From Neovahlkampfia damariscottae (taxonomy: Eukaryota > Heterolobosea > Selenaionea > Neovahlkampfiida > Neovahlkampfiidae): a DNA stretch of 64,000 nt. Positions 33,965-45,241 of the stretch are shown piece by piece. Numbering within the stretch: position 1 is the stretch's first letter; every line of letters begins with the position of its first letter. The translations under genes were made by a program, and so were the position numbers. The stretch covers positions 31,794-95,793 of the forward strand of contig JABLTG010000070.1 in NCBI GenBank assembly GCA_016618085.1, written 5' to 3'. The notes beneath the pieces were generated by a model, which was given only the letters and a program-made list of their open reading frames with translations, was not told the origin of the DNA and did no database searches.

Positions 33965-34780
33965 TTACAAAGAAAAGGAATATTTTGAAATGGAAATTAA
34001 ATGAATTACTAGACTAAAAACTAGTTCAATAGTCAAATTATCATGACCATCACGTAAATGAAGGTGATTGTTGCAAATATTTTGTAAAAATTTGAATTCT
34101 GGATAAATAACTGATGATTTTTGAAGAATTCCTGACTTTTCTAATTGTTTTATACCTTCACCGACCATATAATTCTTTTTGGTTTTCAAGAGTTTTCTAA
34201 TACAACTTTCCATTATCGTTCTTACTTTTTTTTTTTAAAAAATGAAAAAATAAAAGTTCTGTTTACCTTGAACGAAAATTGATTTTGTGATTAAAAATAC
34301 ATCATCTGATTTTAATATTTCAGATAAATCCATCAATAACTTTCTATGATTTTTTTCAAATAAAGATGATTTTTGATATTCAGAAGGTATGATTGATTTC
34401 AAAAGGGCATTTATATCGTCAAGTGTTTTTCTTTCCATGGTACTGAGGTTTGATGTTATTTTTAAAGGTGAATCTGCAGTCAAATCCACGATACTGGTTT
34501 TTTTGGCTTCGTTTGAAGACTGTTCAAAAAATTTTGGTGGTTTTTCAATCGATGTCTCTTCGTCTTGAGACATATCATCATCTAATATTCTCTTCTGTAC
34601 AATTTGTTCTTTTTTTGGAATTTTTGGTAATTCTTCCTTTTCTGAAGGCAATGAAAGAGGTTTCACCTGTTCAAATTCTAAAATTCTTGACGTTTTTTCT
34701 TCGCATCCTGTTTTTATTTTTTTTTTATTTTTTTGTTTTGGTGTTTGAATTTCATCAACTTTTCTCTTTTGAGTAAACAT
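33965..34780 (-). CDS. Basic nuclear-type protein, unknown
   Basis: Two exons (34780-34267 and 34224-33965; intron 42 nt) give 257 residues. The N-terminal half is charged with nuclear-localisation-like Lys clusters (KQKNKKKIK) and a SUMO-interaction-like IVDLTAD. The C-terminal half is helical (ALLKSIIPSEYQKSSLFEK, MESCIRKLLKTKKNYMVGEG) and ends hydrophobic. The pattern IVDLTAD plus a helical bundle is seen in chromatin-associated proteins, but I recognise no named family. ATTGG is about 7 bp upstream of the ATG. Confidence 0.6.
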
Positions 34781-34810
34781 TTCGATGATTGGACAACTGA
34801 AAACAAATTT

Positions 34811-37694
34811 TTATTTCCAAAATTTCCAGTTAAAATACGAATTTTTTTTAGGTGTGTCAGTAGATTTTCTTTTTTCATTTTTTTTTTCATTTAAATTTGG
34901 TGTTGACCTTGTATTCTTTTGAGGCACACTTGATAATTCTCTTGGTAGATATTGAATATCTGCAGATTTAGGTGATGAAATTGGTGATTCAGGTAATGAC
35001 TTTCTTTTTGATGGAAGACTAATTCTTAATTTTCTTGCTTCAGTTTTTTTATTTTTTGGATGAGTAACTGTAGTAACTACATATCTCCAATCAACTCTAA
35101 AAAGTTAATCTAAAAGAAAAAATACCTTGGCAATACAAAATTCAAAGGAACTTTTAAGTCTTGAAAATGAATTATAATATTCCAAAAAATGATTGGATGG
35201 TATTGAAATAGTGAAACATCTGCAGTCACATCTTTCTTTAACAAATTGGTAATTTCTTTTGTTAAAATTGCATGGGACAAATGATAATAATCAGTTTTTT
35301 CAATAATCTCATTCTCTTCTCCATGAATAATGATTGTAAAACTTGCAACAAATTTTACATCACATCTAGGACAAGTTGTTCGATAATCATTTGCATTTGT
35401 GCTCCATCCATTATGAATGTCATTAATTGTCAACATTAAAGAACAATTTTCACATTTATGATTAGTATCAATGACAATTCTTGAAAATAGATCAACTAAA
35501 TCATCATCCATTGTTTCAATGTATAAAGAAGTTCCTGCAAAACCTTTTGTTCCTCCGGATCCAATTTCAACAATTTGATCATTTATTGATATTGTTCTTT
35601 TGTGAGTCAATCTTTTTTTCTCAATTGATTCTTTAACAACTGATAATAGTTTATTATCAGCTTCTGACACTTTTCTTTTGAATTCCGAGTTTTTATCATC
35701 AGATCCAAGAGCAGATAAAGTTGCTAAAATTGTGGTCCACGAAGAAAGTACTGTATTTCTAACATGTGAAACTTCATCTTTTGAAATTAATGGTTCTGGG
35801 ATATCCAACTTTTGAAGCATTTTTGGATTCAATTTTGGAAAGGATTGATATTGATATTCTGAATAAATTGGTAAATCTGATTTCTTTGGTGGTTTTATCA
35901 CAACTTTTTTTTGAATTTCAAATTCATTTGTTTCTAAATAAGCAACTTTTTCTTTTGTTGTTTGTTGTTTGATAAATTCATCAAATAATAAACTTTCAGT
36001 TGCAGTTGAAGATTCAATTTTATCAATTACAAATCTTTCCCATGATGATGTTTCAAAGAAATTCTTGAAAAATTCTTGATCTTTTTTCGGAAAATTTGAT
36101 AAATATTCATCTCTTTTTGGAAAGACCTCACTGAGATCATCAATAGTAGCACCATGAGCAGCCTTCAAAATATACTTTCTATAATCTTTAAACAGCAAAG
36201 AAAAGTATCTAAAAAATTCATATCGAATTTCTTCCTTTGGAAATTCTTTTGTTTGATCATCTAATGTATCAATCTCTGAAGGAATAGGAACTAACGGAAA
36301 TGCCATATCGATCTCGTTAATTGAATCCACAAATTTATATTTTGATAAAATGTTTGAAAGTTGTTTTTTCAAATTCTTTGTATCAGGCAAAGGTTCCAAT
36401 TTGATTTTTTGAACTTTTTTTAAATTTAAATCAACAACAACTGTATCATCATGTAAAGATGATTCAAAGCCTATTTGTTGAAATAACTCAGTATCAATAC
36501 CCATTATAAACGGAACAGGTGCGTAAATAAAATCTTTGCATTGTTTTGGTAATAAAGGAATATAAACATGTTGCCAATAAAATGGAAATATTAATGATGA
36601 TAATGCTTCAATAATATATCCCAAAATCATATGATTTTTTGAATGAACAACAATTTTTTTTTCCAATAACATTGCATTGATCAAAAATATCATTGAGTCA
36701 ACACTTAAATGTTCAAACAATAAATCAAAAGGAACCTTCAAAACAAGTCAAAAATAAACATTCAACTTACATCACACAGAGGTAATTTGTTAACAGGAGG
36801 TCTTGAAATTTGAATGACGGTTGAGCCAATAGTTGCTTCAACTGTTATTTTTCCTTGTGGTGGTAATGGAATTCCTTCAACAAAATTTTGAATGTGTCTT
36901 TCAATTGGAACTTCTGAAATGGATAATGAAATTCGATAAATTTCTGATAAAAATAATTTAAAAATTGAATACATTGGCCAATGAGATAATATACAAAATG
37001 CCTTTGTGATGTAAAGCGGTTTTTTTTTCTTTGCTATGGAAAAATTAAAAATTGAAAATAACGAACGTGGTATGATTTCAATTTTAATTGAATTTGAATT
37101 TTCAGATAATGAAATTTTGATTCTTTCTGAGTCTTTAATGATAGTTTTTTCATTAGTTAAATCAAAAGTAGGTGAATTTGAAGTTGATTGTGATTTTTTT
37201 TTGAATTTTAAAACATCTTCTTTTTTTGGTATTTTTTGTATTTTGTTTAATGATTCTTCCATTAATTCTCTTTCTATTAAAATTTCCGAAAAAGTAAGAC
37301 AACTCCCATACGTTCTTTGACCATCAGGACCTGTTAATGTAAATATAAAAAATGATGGTAAATCTCCATTTTCTTGAATTTGAACATTATTTGGAAGACA
37401 AAACTGGTTTTTTTTAATTTTCTTTTTTTTCTTACCATATGAAGTTCATTTGCTGGAAGAGGTGATTCTTTATAATCAGTAAATGGGTATCTATCTAATA
37501 GATATGGCTGAAAACAAACTGTTTTATAACTAACACCTTGAAATTTTGTTTAGTTTTTTTTTTAAAACAAAACCTATTATTTTATTTTTTAATTTTTTTT
37601 TTCAAATTGAACCTTTTGAATATAAATTATGAATAGGATTGAAATTATCACCAACTCCTAAAACAGCAAAATAATCAACAAGACGAGTTGTCAT
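34811..37694 (-). CDS. DENN-domain Rab exchange factor, DENND4-like
   Basis: Five exons (37694-37613, 37536-37436, 37403-36771, 36735-35126, 35096-34811) give 903 residues. The uDENN part opens the protein (RLVDYFAVLGVG, FFIFTLTGPDGQRTYGSCL), an insert of ~60 disordered residues follows, then cDENN (IVVHSKNHMILGYIIEALS, FPFYWQHVYIPLLP, APVPFIMGI) and dDENN. Near residue 770 a zinc-binding segment KCENCSLMLTINDIHNGWST followed by TTCPRCDVKFV matches the Cys motif of animal DENND4 proteins, which activate Rab10. Intron 1 (37612-37537) is 76 nt, twice the usual size, with an internal AG|GT at 37574/37573. Upstream ATTGG is about 55 bp before the start. Confidence 0.88.
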
Positions 37695-37812
37695 TTATAT
37701 TTTTTCTTCTTCAAGTTTACAAGAAAATAAAAAAAAACAAAAAACGATTCGGATTGGATGAAGAAATTTAACCGTTAACCGATAAATTTTTAAAAGAAAA
37801 ATATTTATTTTT

Positions 37813-39114
37813 TTAAAACCATTCTTTTTTAAAAGATGTGGTCACAGTTGGATCCTTAAATGGACATTTATGTGGAATATACCTAAAACGAAAAAATTAA
37901 TTTTTTTTTTTTTTTTTTTTTTACTTTTTTTCATCAGGAAGTTTGAAATGTCTCAACCAGAAAGCTCTGTCAAATGATTTCAATAGAAGCCAATGTTCAT
38001 CAAAATTTTCTTCAAACATTGGATCTGCTTCTACAATTTGGTTAACAAAATTATCCAAATCTTCATGTGAGTCAAACTTCATTTTATCTTCATTGATCTT
38101 CAAAGATTCCATTAAATCTTTTGAAATTGGGAAATAAATTTCTGATTGGCCTTTTTCTCTCAGACGTTTTAGGTAATCTTTCAAAGGACCTTGGAAAAGT
38201 TCATCCAAATTGATACCCATTTCAAGTGTCATTTCATCAATAAATTGTTGACAATTTGCGTTACGTTGGTTGTATTCTCGATTAACGTTCCAATCAATTA
38301 TAACTTTTGAAATTTTTTTTATCGTCTCATCTAATTTAAAACTAACATTTCCTTTGAAATCTAAATCAGCTGCTAACATAGCTATAAAATGATGATTTTT
38401 AATTTTTTTTTTTTTATTTACCTGCACTTGAATAACATTTTCTTGGTATACAAAGAGATGAATTGTTCCATTCTAAATACCAAGGACCTACAACTAGGGC
38501 AGAATGAAACATTCCAAATTGTTGTTGATTGTCAATTTTTGTCAATATAGGTGAAAGCATTTTTCTAATTGCTTTTTGAGCATCTGATTTACAAATTTCA
38601 GCAATAACAAGTTTAATTTTAACAACATCACCAGATATCTTCATTTCAGGTTTTTTTGCATCTTGTTCAATTTCTTCACATAAAGTGTAAATATTTTTTT
38701 TTTTTACCATCAAAGTCAAAGTCTATATCATCAAATTTGAAGTCATCATCTTCTTTAACTGTACTTTCTGTTCCACTTGAAAAAGCACTTTCTTTTTTAG
38801 AGCTATTAATTTTTGCATTTAGTTGCTCAATTTTATCCATCTTTGGTTTTTTTTTTTTAGAATAAAAATAAATTTACAGCTGTTTTTGTTTGTGCAAATT
38901 CAGGATTAAGATACCATTCTGTTAACTCAGATGCAACACATAAAGATCTTGCCCATTCTCTGAGTTCGTCTTCTGGCATGTTCACAGCTTGACGATTTCC
39001 TTTTTTTAATTTTCCAATAATTACATCCTCAGAAGCTCTTTCATCAAGAGCTTCTTTCTTTTTTTCTGTTTTATTATTTTTTTGGTTCTTTGGTTTGGAG
39101 TTTTTGTTTCCCAT
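37813..39114 (-). CDS. Probable papain-like-fold protein (LRAT/NlpC-like His...Cys core)
   Basis: Five exons (39114-38878, 38840-38708, 38673-38422, 38381-37925, 37882-37813; introns 34-42 nt) give 382 residues. MGNKNSK at the start is a fair N-myristoylation site. The core has FGMFHSALVVGPWYLEW, SSLCIPRK and, about 80 residues later, YNQRNANCQQFIDEM. A conserved His after a small-residue motif, with a Cys in an N-C-x-x-F motif downstream, is the circularly permuted papain-like arrangement of LRAT, PPPDE and NlpC/P60-like enzymes. The family assignment is inferred from this pattern only; acyltransferase, thioesterase or isopeptidase activity are all possible. The last exon is a Lys/Pro-rich tail. 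Confidence 0.55.
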
Positions 39115-39227
39115 TAATTCAACACAACAAAAAAAAAAACTGTTTTCTTCAACGTCGGAATTTACGACCAATCAAATCAATTAGATTTTCTCATCCAATC
39201 ATATCGTTTTGTACGTTAGGAAAATTT

Positions 39228-40634
39228 TTATTCTTCAAATTCCATCATTTCTTGAGATATTTTCTTATAGACACTCATAAACTTCGCAATGAATGCTTCC
39301 AAATGAAAAATCGCTTTACTTCCACAAATCAAACGACTGTGAAAAAAAAATTAAATCAAATGATTGAAATCAAACTGTTCATAAAATGCTAAGGGAAAAA
39401 TGAGATGATTTTTATCATTACCTGCCCAATGTGATACTTGATGTTGTAATTCAATATCTAAAGACATCAAATGTTCACTTAATTTCTGATAGTATTCAAA
39501 ATTAGAAATTGAATTTTCATTACCTTTAATATCAATTCAGGAGGAATACAATTTGTCATTAATGAATACATTTTAGTTCTAACTTGTAAAATTCTTTTTG
39601 GTGATTGTTCTTCCATCACATCTTTCGCAATATCATGAATATATTTCTCCCAGTAGATTTCTGGTATTTTCGAATTCCTTGAAAAAGTAAAAAAATTTGA
39701 TATAAATACTTTTCAGAATTCATCAATTCCAACATGAAAATTGCTCTTCTTAAATTATTGTCACATTTTTTTGAGATATTTTCTACATCTTTTTCTCCAA
39801 TTTTGACACCTTCTGATTTAACTATTTTCTTAAGAATTTTTTCAATTTCTTTTTCTTTTGGTGCAGATACTTGAATTTGTAAACATCTACTTAAAATTGG
39901 AGAAATGATTTGACTTGTACTTGAAGCAGATAATATTATACGACAACTTTTCATGTATTTTTCCATAGTTCCTTTTTTTATGTTAAATGATTTTTGAATT
40001 ACTTCTAAGAGCTTGTTGTGCTTCTTTTGTTAATTTATCAACTTAATAAATTTTAAAAATCATTTCAAAAACTTACCTTCATGTAAAACAACGATTTTGA
40101 ATTTTTTTTCATCAGTGCTCGAAGTCAAAGGAACACTTTGAGCAATTTCTTTAATCATACTTGAAACAACCCATCTATCATAATAACCAACTTCTGATGG
40201 ATTTAAAACTATATGATAAGGTGAAGAACAAACAGTGATTGTGACCTCTATAAAAAAAAATTTAAAAATGGAATAAAATCACCTTTTGAACCTGAAGCTC
40301 CAACTTTCATTTCTTTTTGTTTTTAATTTTGTGTGTTTTTTTTTTTACCTTTGAAATCAACTTTTACTTTTTCAACTTTGCTTCCGTAGACACTTTTTAA
40401 GAAGGCATTTATTTTCTAAAATTTTTAAAAAACATAAATTTTTGGTACTGTCTTTTTACCAGCTCCTGTAGGCCCAAAAAACAACATGTGAGGAAAATCA
40501 TCGTTCTTTGATACGTTTTCTAACTGAGTGCTCAATTCCTGATGAATATCCATTTTTGAGAGATTATTTGGTCTGTATTTATCTTTTAGTGTATTATTAA
40601 ATCAATAAAATAACTTCTTACCAACCCAAAGCAT
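39228..40634 (-). CDS. RFC3: Replication factor C subunit 3
   Basis: Eleven exons with ten introns of 31-39 nt: 40634-40622, 40582-40449, 40415-40349, 40312-40283, 40247-40077, 40041-40003, 39971-39710, 39677-39524, 39485-39422, 39388-39376, 39336-39228. They sum to 351 residues (human RFC3 has 356). Motifs: MLWVDKYRPNNL at the start, Walker A FFGPTGAGKKT, Walker B region VLHEVDKLTKEAQQALRRTM, the SRC arginine finger (ILSRCLQI) and the C-terminal EHRLICGSKAIFHLEAFIAK. RFC3 is part of the pentameric clamp loader that opens PCNA. Exons 1 and 10 are only 13 nt. Upstream ATTGG is about 25 bp from the ATG. Confidence 0.95.
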
Positions 40635-40742
40635 CTTTTGTTCTTATGGCGCCTAAATAACAATTTTGTCCAATAAAAATGAAACAAAATATTCAATTCA
40701 AATAAAACATTTATTTTGAAAAAAATGGTAAAAATTTCAGTT

Positions 40743-42558
40743 TTATTTTTGATAATTCTTTTTGCCTTTTGTTTTTTTAAAATTCTTTGTGTCACTTTTT
40801 TTTGTTGGTGCACGAGATAATTTTGCTTCAATCTTTTTGCAAAAAGGAGTGTTTTTAATTAAAGGAATTAAAGGTTTCAAAACTTCATTAAATTGTTCGA
40901 ATTGTTTAGAATTACATTCCGCAATCGCAGTTTGAATTACATAATTTCCATAGGAGTCTTGTAAAATATCAGCTAATTTATCTGTAACTAAAACTTCATC
41001 AATCATCAAAGTGCGAATATTCAAAGGAGACAAACGTATACACTAAACAAAAAAAGATTAAATTTTCATTTTCATTTACCTGTTCAATTACATTTGAACT
41101 AAATTTATTCATTGATAAAATATCAACATGACCTAAAAATTTTTTTATAATTTCAACAGTCATCAAGTCTTGACCTAAATCAAGAACGTATTGAACTACA
41201 TAATTTCCAAAAGGATCTTGTACAAGTGGTAGTGCATGAACGATAACTTCATTGACTAATTGAACCTATAGAGATGGATATTAGAATTTAATGATATTTA
41301 CTTTCTGTTTTGGAGAAGCATAATCAATACTTCTTTGTAAAACACAACAACCATGTTTATGAGTAGCAACTTGAACACATTTTCCTGTGATTGCATCATA
41401 AATGAATTGTTTATCATTATTTGATAATTTTTGAAGACAACGTTGAATAACATGATTACCATTTAAATCACGAATCAAAGTTACTACACTTTGTTTCAAT
41501 GATTTAATGACAATATTAACTTGTTCTTGAGTTGAGAGACATTCAATTAATTTTTGAACTGCTCTTGTTCCATGCATATTTGTAGCAATATCAACTAAAT
41601 CATTTGAAACAGCAATGATAATTTCAGTCTTTTGTTTCTCTGTAATGTGTTCAAGTAATTTTTGACACAAATAATTTCCAAATGGATCTGTCATAAGTTC
41701 AACTATATGATCATAAATTTCTTCAAAAATAATTTCAATTTCTGCTTCATTATCCTCTTCTAATCTTTTTTGTAAAAATCTACAACCATATTGATCTTTT
41801 GCTAATGAATAAATCTTTCCACGAACTTCATCAATACTTGAGTATTTTCCTCCTTTTGATCCTCTTGGACTACTTTTTTGTTAAAAAAAATTAATTTTTT
41901 TTTTTTTTTTTGTACCTTTTTGATTGAGGTGGACTCTTATCTCTTTTAGGAGTTCCACTTCCAGTTGAACTAATTACTTCATTGACTTGTAACTTGTTGT
42001 CTTCCGGTAAAATAACTTGATTCAATTTGTCTTCAAAAGAAGTTTGGAAAAAAGCATCTCTGTCAAAAATTTGTTTTCTTTCTTGTCCTATTGTTCCATT
42101 GCTTGGTTTCTTTATGACATTACTTTTTGAGAAAGTTAAAACGTCACTTTGTATTCCTTGTCTTGTTGGAATTGGTGACTCCTCTTCTAATGTCAATGAT
42201 TCAAGAGAACGATGAATATCTTTTGTTTTTTTATCCAAATACTTCTAATTGTGTTAAATTATTTTGTTTTTGTTTTTCTTACTTTATCTGTTCTCTTTGT
42301 TTCAGCACCAAAGTAAATATTTAAATTTAAAGGTGCAGGTAACTTTGAATTATCTTCATAATTGTTATAGAACTGTTCATATTCTTCTTCATACCTAATA
42401 TCTCCAAAGAGTGAAGAGTACTTGGAATTTGTTGCAAATAAAGCTGTAGTACTGAACATTGAGTCTTCCATTAAATCTGGTGGTGCGGAAGTAGGTCTTT
42501 CAATTCCTGATGCTTTCTTAAAAAAGACTCCTTCTTCATCTTTTTGAAGTTTACTCAT
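40743..42558 (-). CDS. Pumilio/PUF-family RNA-binding protein
   Basis: Five exons (42558-42283, 42244-41916, 41872-41302, 41265-41080, 41042-40743; introns 36-43 nt) give 553 residues. The N-terminal ~220 residues are disordered with Ser/Pro sites. The C-terminal PUF domain has the usual eight repeats: YSLAKDQYGCRFLQKRLEE, LMTDPFGNYLCQKLLEH, IATNMHGTRAVQKLIEC, LIRDLNGNHVIQRCLQ, VATHKHGCCVLQRSIDY, LVQDPFGNYVVQYVLD, FSSNVIEQCIR and ILQDSYGNYVIQTAIAE. The base-reading residues (for example GCRFLQ, GNHVIQ) are those of classical Pumilio, so it should bind UGUA-type motifs in mRNA 3' ends and repress translation. Confidence 0.95.
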
Positions 42559-42740
42559 TTTTTTACTTCTTCAAAAACCACTGGACGAGTTAGTCCAATG
42601 AAAATGGTTCCAATTTAACTTCAAAATTTTTTTGAATTTTAAATTCAGAAAATTGAAAACTAATAAAATTAAATAAATTAATAAATCTCTCCAATTGAAG
42701 GTCGTATGTTGATTGGTTCACGTGTCGGAAGTGAAAAAAA

Positions 42741-43478
42741 ATGTTGAAGCTGAGATTTTTGGTGGGAAAAAATTTAAAAAAAAATCATCTCTCTAATGTG
42801 AAGCTGAAATATTCAACAAATGATTCACCTGTGAAAATTAAAAAAAAAGAAGAAAAAACTGACTTGGAAAAATTAAAAGTTCTTTTTTTGAAAAATAAAA
42901 TTAAAAAACTGATAGGGCCTTCCAATTTATGAATTATTAACGAAACCATACATAAAATCAAATGAAATATTGGTGCATTCAAATCCAAGAACTCCATATA
43001 TTCAATTTTATTTAGTTATTAACTTTGTGGTTACTTGTACAGTTCTATTTGTCACATTTTCATTATTCACAAATGAGAGGTACGATTAAATATTGATTGA
43101 AATCAAAGTGTAATGCCTTTTCCAATGAAAGTTTTCATGAGTATTGTTACAAATTTTTTAACATTTTCATTACTTTATGCTGGATATTTTGCTTCAAAAA
43201 AAATTCCAACTTCAGTTACATTATTACATCCAAATTCATCACCCTTAAAACAACAATTCAAATTTCAATTTCAAAATTCTGTTACACGTAAATTTGAAGA
43301 GAAAATTATCAACAGAAAAGATGTTTTAAATGTTGACTTCAATTCAAATTTAATATCACCAAATTATCATATTTGGTTTTCAGTCAAAGAAGAAAATGAA
43401 AAAAAACCAATAAGATTTTTGTTGTACGGAAAAAATAAAGAAGAAGCTAGTGAAATTTTAAAACTATTAAAAATTTGA
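42741..43478 (+). CDS. Mitochondrial-type two-TM protein, TMEM223-like
   Basis: Three exons (42741-42878, 42916-43079, 43109-43478; introns 37 and 29 nt) give 223 residues. The N-terminus (MLKLRFLVGKNLKKNHLSNV) is a strong mitochondrial presequence. Two transmembrane helices (FYLVINFVVTCTVLFVTFSL and FLTFSLLYAGYFA) are separated by a short loop, followed by a beta-rich C-terminal domain (FNSNLISPNYHIWFSV, KKPIRFLLYGKN). The layout presequence-TM-loop-TM-soluble matches the TMEM70/TMEM186/TMEM223 family of inner-membrane assembly factors, with TMEM223 (cytochrome oxidase assembly) closest by eye. Identity is weak. ATTGG and a CACGTG E-box lie 20-35 bp upstream. It converges on ArfGAP with 9 bp between stops. 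Confidence 0.55.
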
Positions 43479-43487
43479 TATAAATTT

Positions 43488-44696
43488 TTATTGTGACATT
43501 AAACCACTGAACCAATTTCCGACTGCTTCTGAAGCTTGTTCAGAATAATCTGAAACTGTTGAGTAAACAGTTGATCCATATTCAACTGTTTTTTCTGAAA
43601 TGGTATTTCCAAGTTCTTTAACATATTCAAGTTTATCATCATTTGACATATCTAAAAAACCTTCTTGTTGTTGTCTCTTTTTTCTTTTAAGTCTTTCTAA
43701 TTGTTCATAATCAATATTGTTTGAATCTCTGCTACCAATTCCAACATATTTTGTTGGATTTTTTTTTTCTTTTTCTTTGTCATTGTTCCATCCATCATTG
43801 TCCCAATCATCCCAGTTTTCATTTTTGTTTTTATTTTTTTTTTTTTCTTCACCCCATGAATTGTTCCAATCATCTTCTTCATCAACATCTTCATTGATAT
43901 CTTCATCTTCTTGTTTTTTTGAAGATTGAATAGTTGGTGTTAAACTTCTTTTTGGTGTTAAATTTGGTGATGGTTCTTTTTGAGAAATTAATTTTTTTTT
44001 TTTTTTTTTTTACTTTTTTTTTGAATGACAATTTTTTCTGATTTTTCTCTCTGAACAATTTTAAATTGTTGTTTTTCTGATTCTTCTTTGACTGATTCCA
44101 TGAAATCAAAATTATCATTTGAAAGTTTTGCCGGTGCTGATTTTGGTTCAAAGTCTTCAGTTTCATCAGTTTCTTTTTTGATATCAAGACTTGAAAAAAA
44201 TTGAATTATTTTTTATAAGTTACTCTTTTTCAACTAAATTTTTCAATTCTTTTTTATACAATTTAGCTGGTGAACCTGAATATTTTTGTGGAATTTTTTT
44301 TTCTGAAATTCCGTTTTTTTGGAAAAAAACTCTTGCTTTATTATTACCTCCTAATTCCATTGATTTATACTGTTCAGGTGTCCATCTATCATCAAGTGTT
44401 GGAGACCTGAATGTTTTTTTTTTAATTTTTTTTTTTAAAAATCTTACCTGACAAAGGTGATATGAGTTCCTAATTTTCTATGAGCACCCGAACATTCAAT
44501 ACAGACCCATACACCAAATGGAACAGAAACCCTTTTTGAATCAATTTTTTTTTTTATTTACCAATCCGGATTTTTAGTGTTACAATCAATACAAGTCTTG
44601 ATTTTTAACTATTATTTTTTTTTTTACTTTATTTTCTGGTCTTTGTCTTAATTTTTGGAGAAGCTTTTTGATTTCATCATTTGTCAATGAGCTCAT
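43488..44696 (-). CDS. ARF GTPase-activating protein (ArfGAP1-like)
   Basis: Six exons (44696-44628, 44596-44562, 44531-44448, 44406-44224, 44189-44014, 43975-43488; introns 30-41 nt) give 344 residues. The ArfGAP zinc finger is assembled from exons 2 and 3: [17 protein letters not shown] and [18 protein letters not shown] (CxxC-x16-CxxC with the arginine finger in HRKLG), then the [18 protein letters not shown] motif. The C-terminal half is acidic and Trp-rich ([17 protein letters not shown]), then has a predicted amphipathic end ([18 protein letters not shown]) resembling the ALPS/AP-binding tails of ArfGAP1. It should inactivate ARF1 at the Golgi. The zinc finger is split by two introns and is invisible in the unspliced frames. 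Confidence 0.92.
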
Positions 44697-45241
44697 TTTG
44701 TTTCAAATTACAAACGTCTACAGAATGTTGACCAATCAAAAATCGACAGGAAATTGAAGTTGGAAGAAAATTGTTTCTACAATTTTTAAAGAAGAAATTC
44801 ATCTCAAATGATGGTTCGATCACTTGAATGTCTATTTATTAAGAAAATGGTGATCAAATGCAGATTGAAATCTAAAATTGTCTTATTTTGAATCGAATGA
44901 AAAAGTCGAATGATCTAAGATTCTCGATCACAGTTAGGCATTTAAATAGATTTTTTTTTATCAGTACTTGTCATCTTTGGATTCATTGGCCAAGGAAAAC
45001 GACCAATGATTCTTCGAATAAATGAACCTTCGAATTTTGTGTCAATAATGACACTTAGGGAACATTATAGACAAAAAAAAATCGGTTGGTAACACATCAA
45101 ACGTCATCCGTATTTGGTCAAAAAAATAACCGTCCAATAGTTTGGAACCACACTTTTCTGTTATAAATTTTTCAACCAATAAGACTAGTTTCGAATTTGA
45201 GCCTCATTAGATTTTTTTATTTTTTGGTCAAAAGTCAGTAA
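44697..45241. other. Divergent intergenic region with several CCAAT boxes
   Basis: About 545 bp between divergent ArfGAP and glycine decarboxylase genes. CCAAT/ATTGG boxes occur at about 44731, 44980, 45003, 45134 and 45176; the last is about 60 bp before the P-protein ATG. A perfect 6-bp hairpin (GTGTCA-ATAA-TGACAC) sits at 45039-45054. One 27-codon ORF (ATG near 44810) has no support. I see no RNA gene. Confidence 0.5.

Noticed and set aside
33320-33988. 222-codon plus-strand ORF rich in Ser/Phe/Leu/Val
   Set aside because: Exact antisense of the disordered Lys/Ser/Thr region of the ankyrin gene; same mirror effect, no promoter signature.
43981-44020. Long A/T homopolymers as sequencing artefacts breaking the ArfGAP and DENND4/papain-like genes
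   Set aside because: In each case the homopolymer lies inside a normal-sized intron, and splicing gives the conserved motif across the junction.
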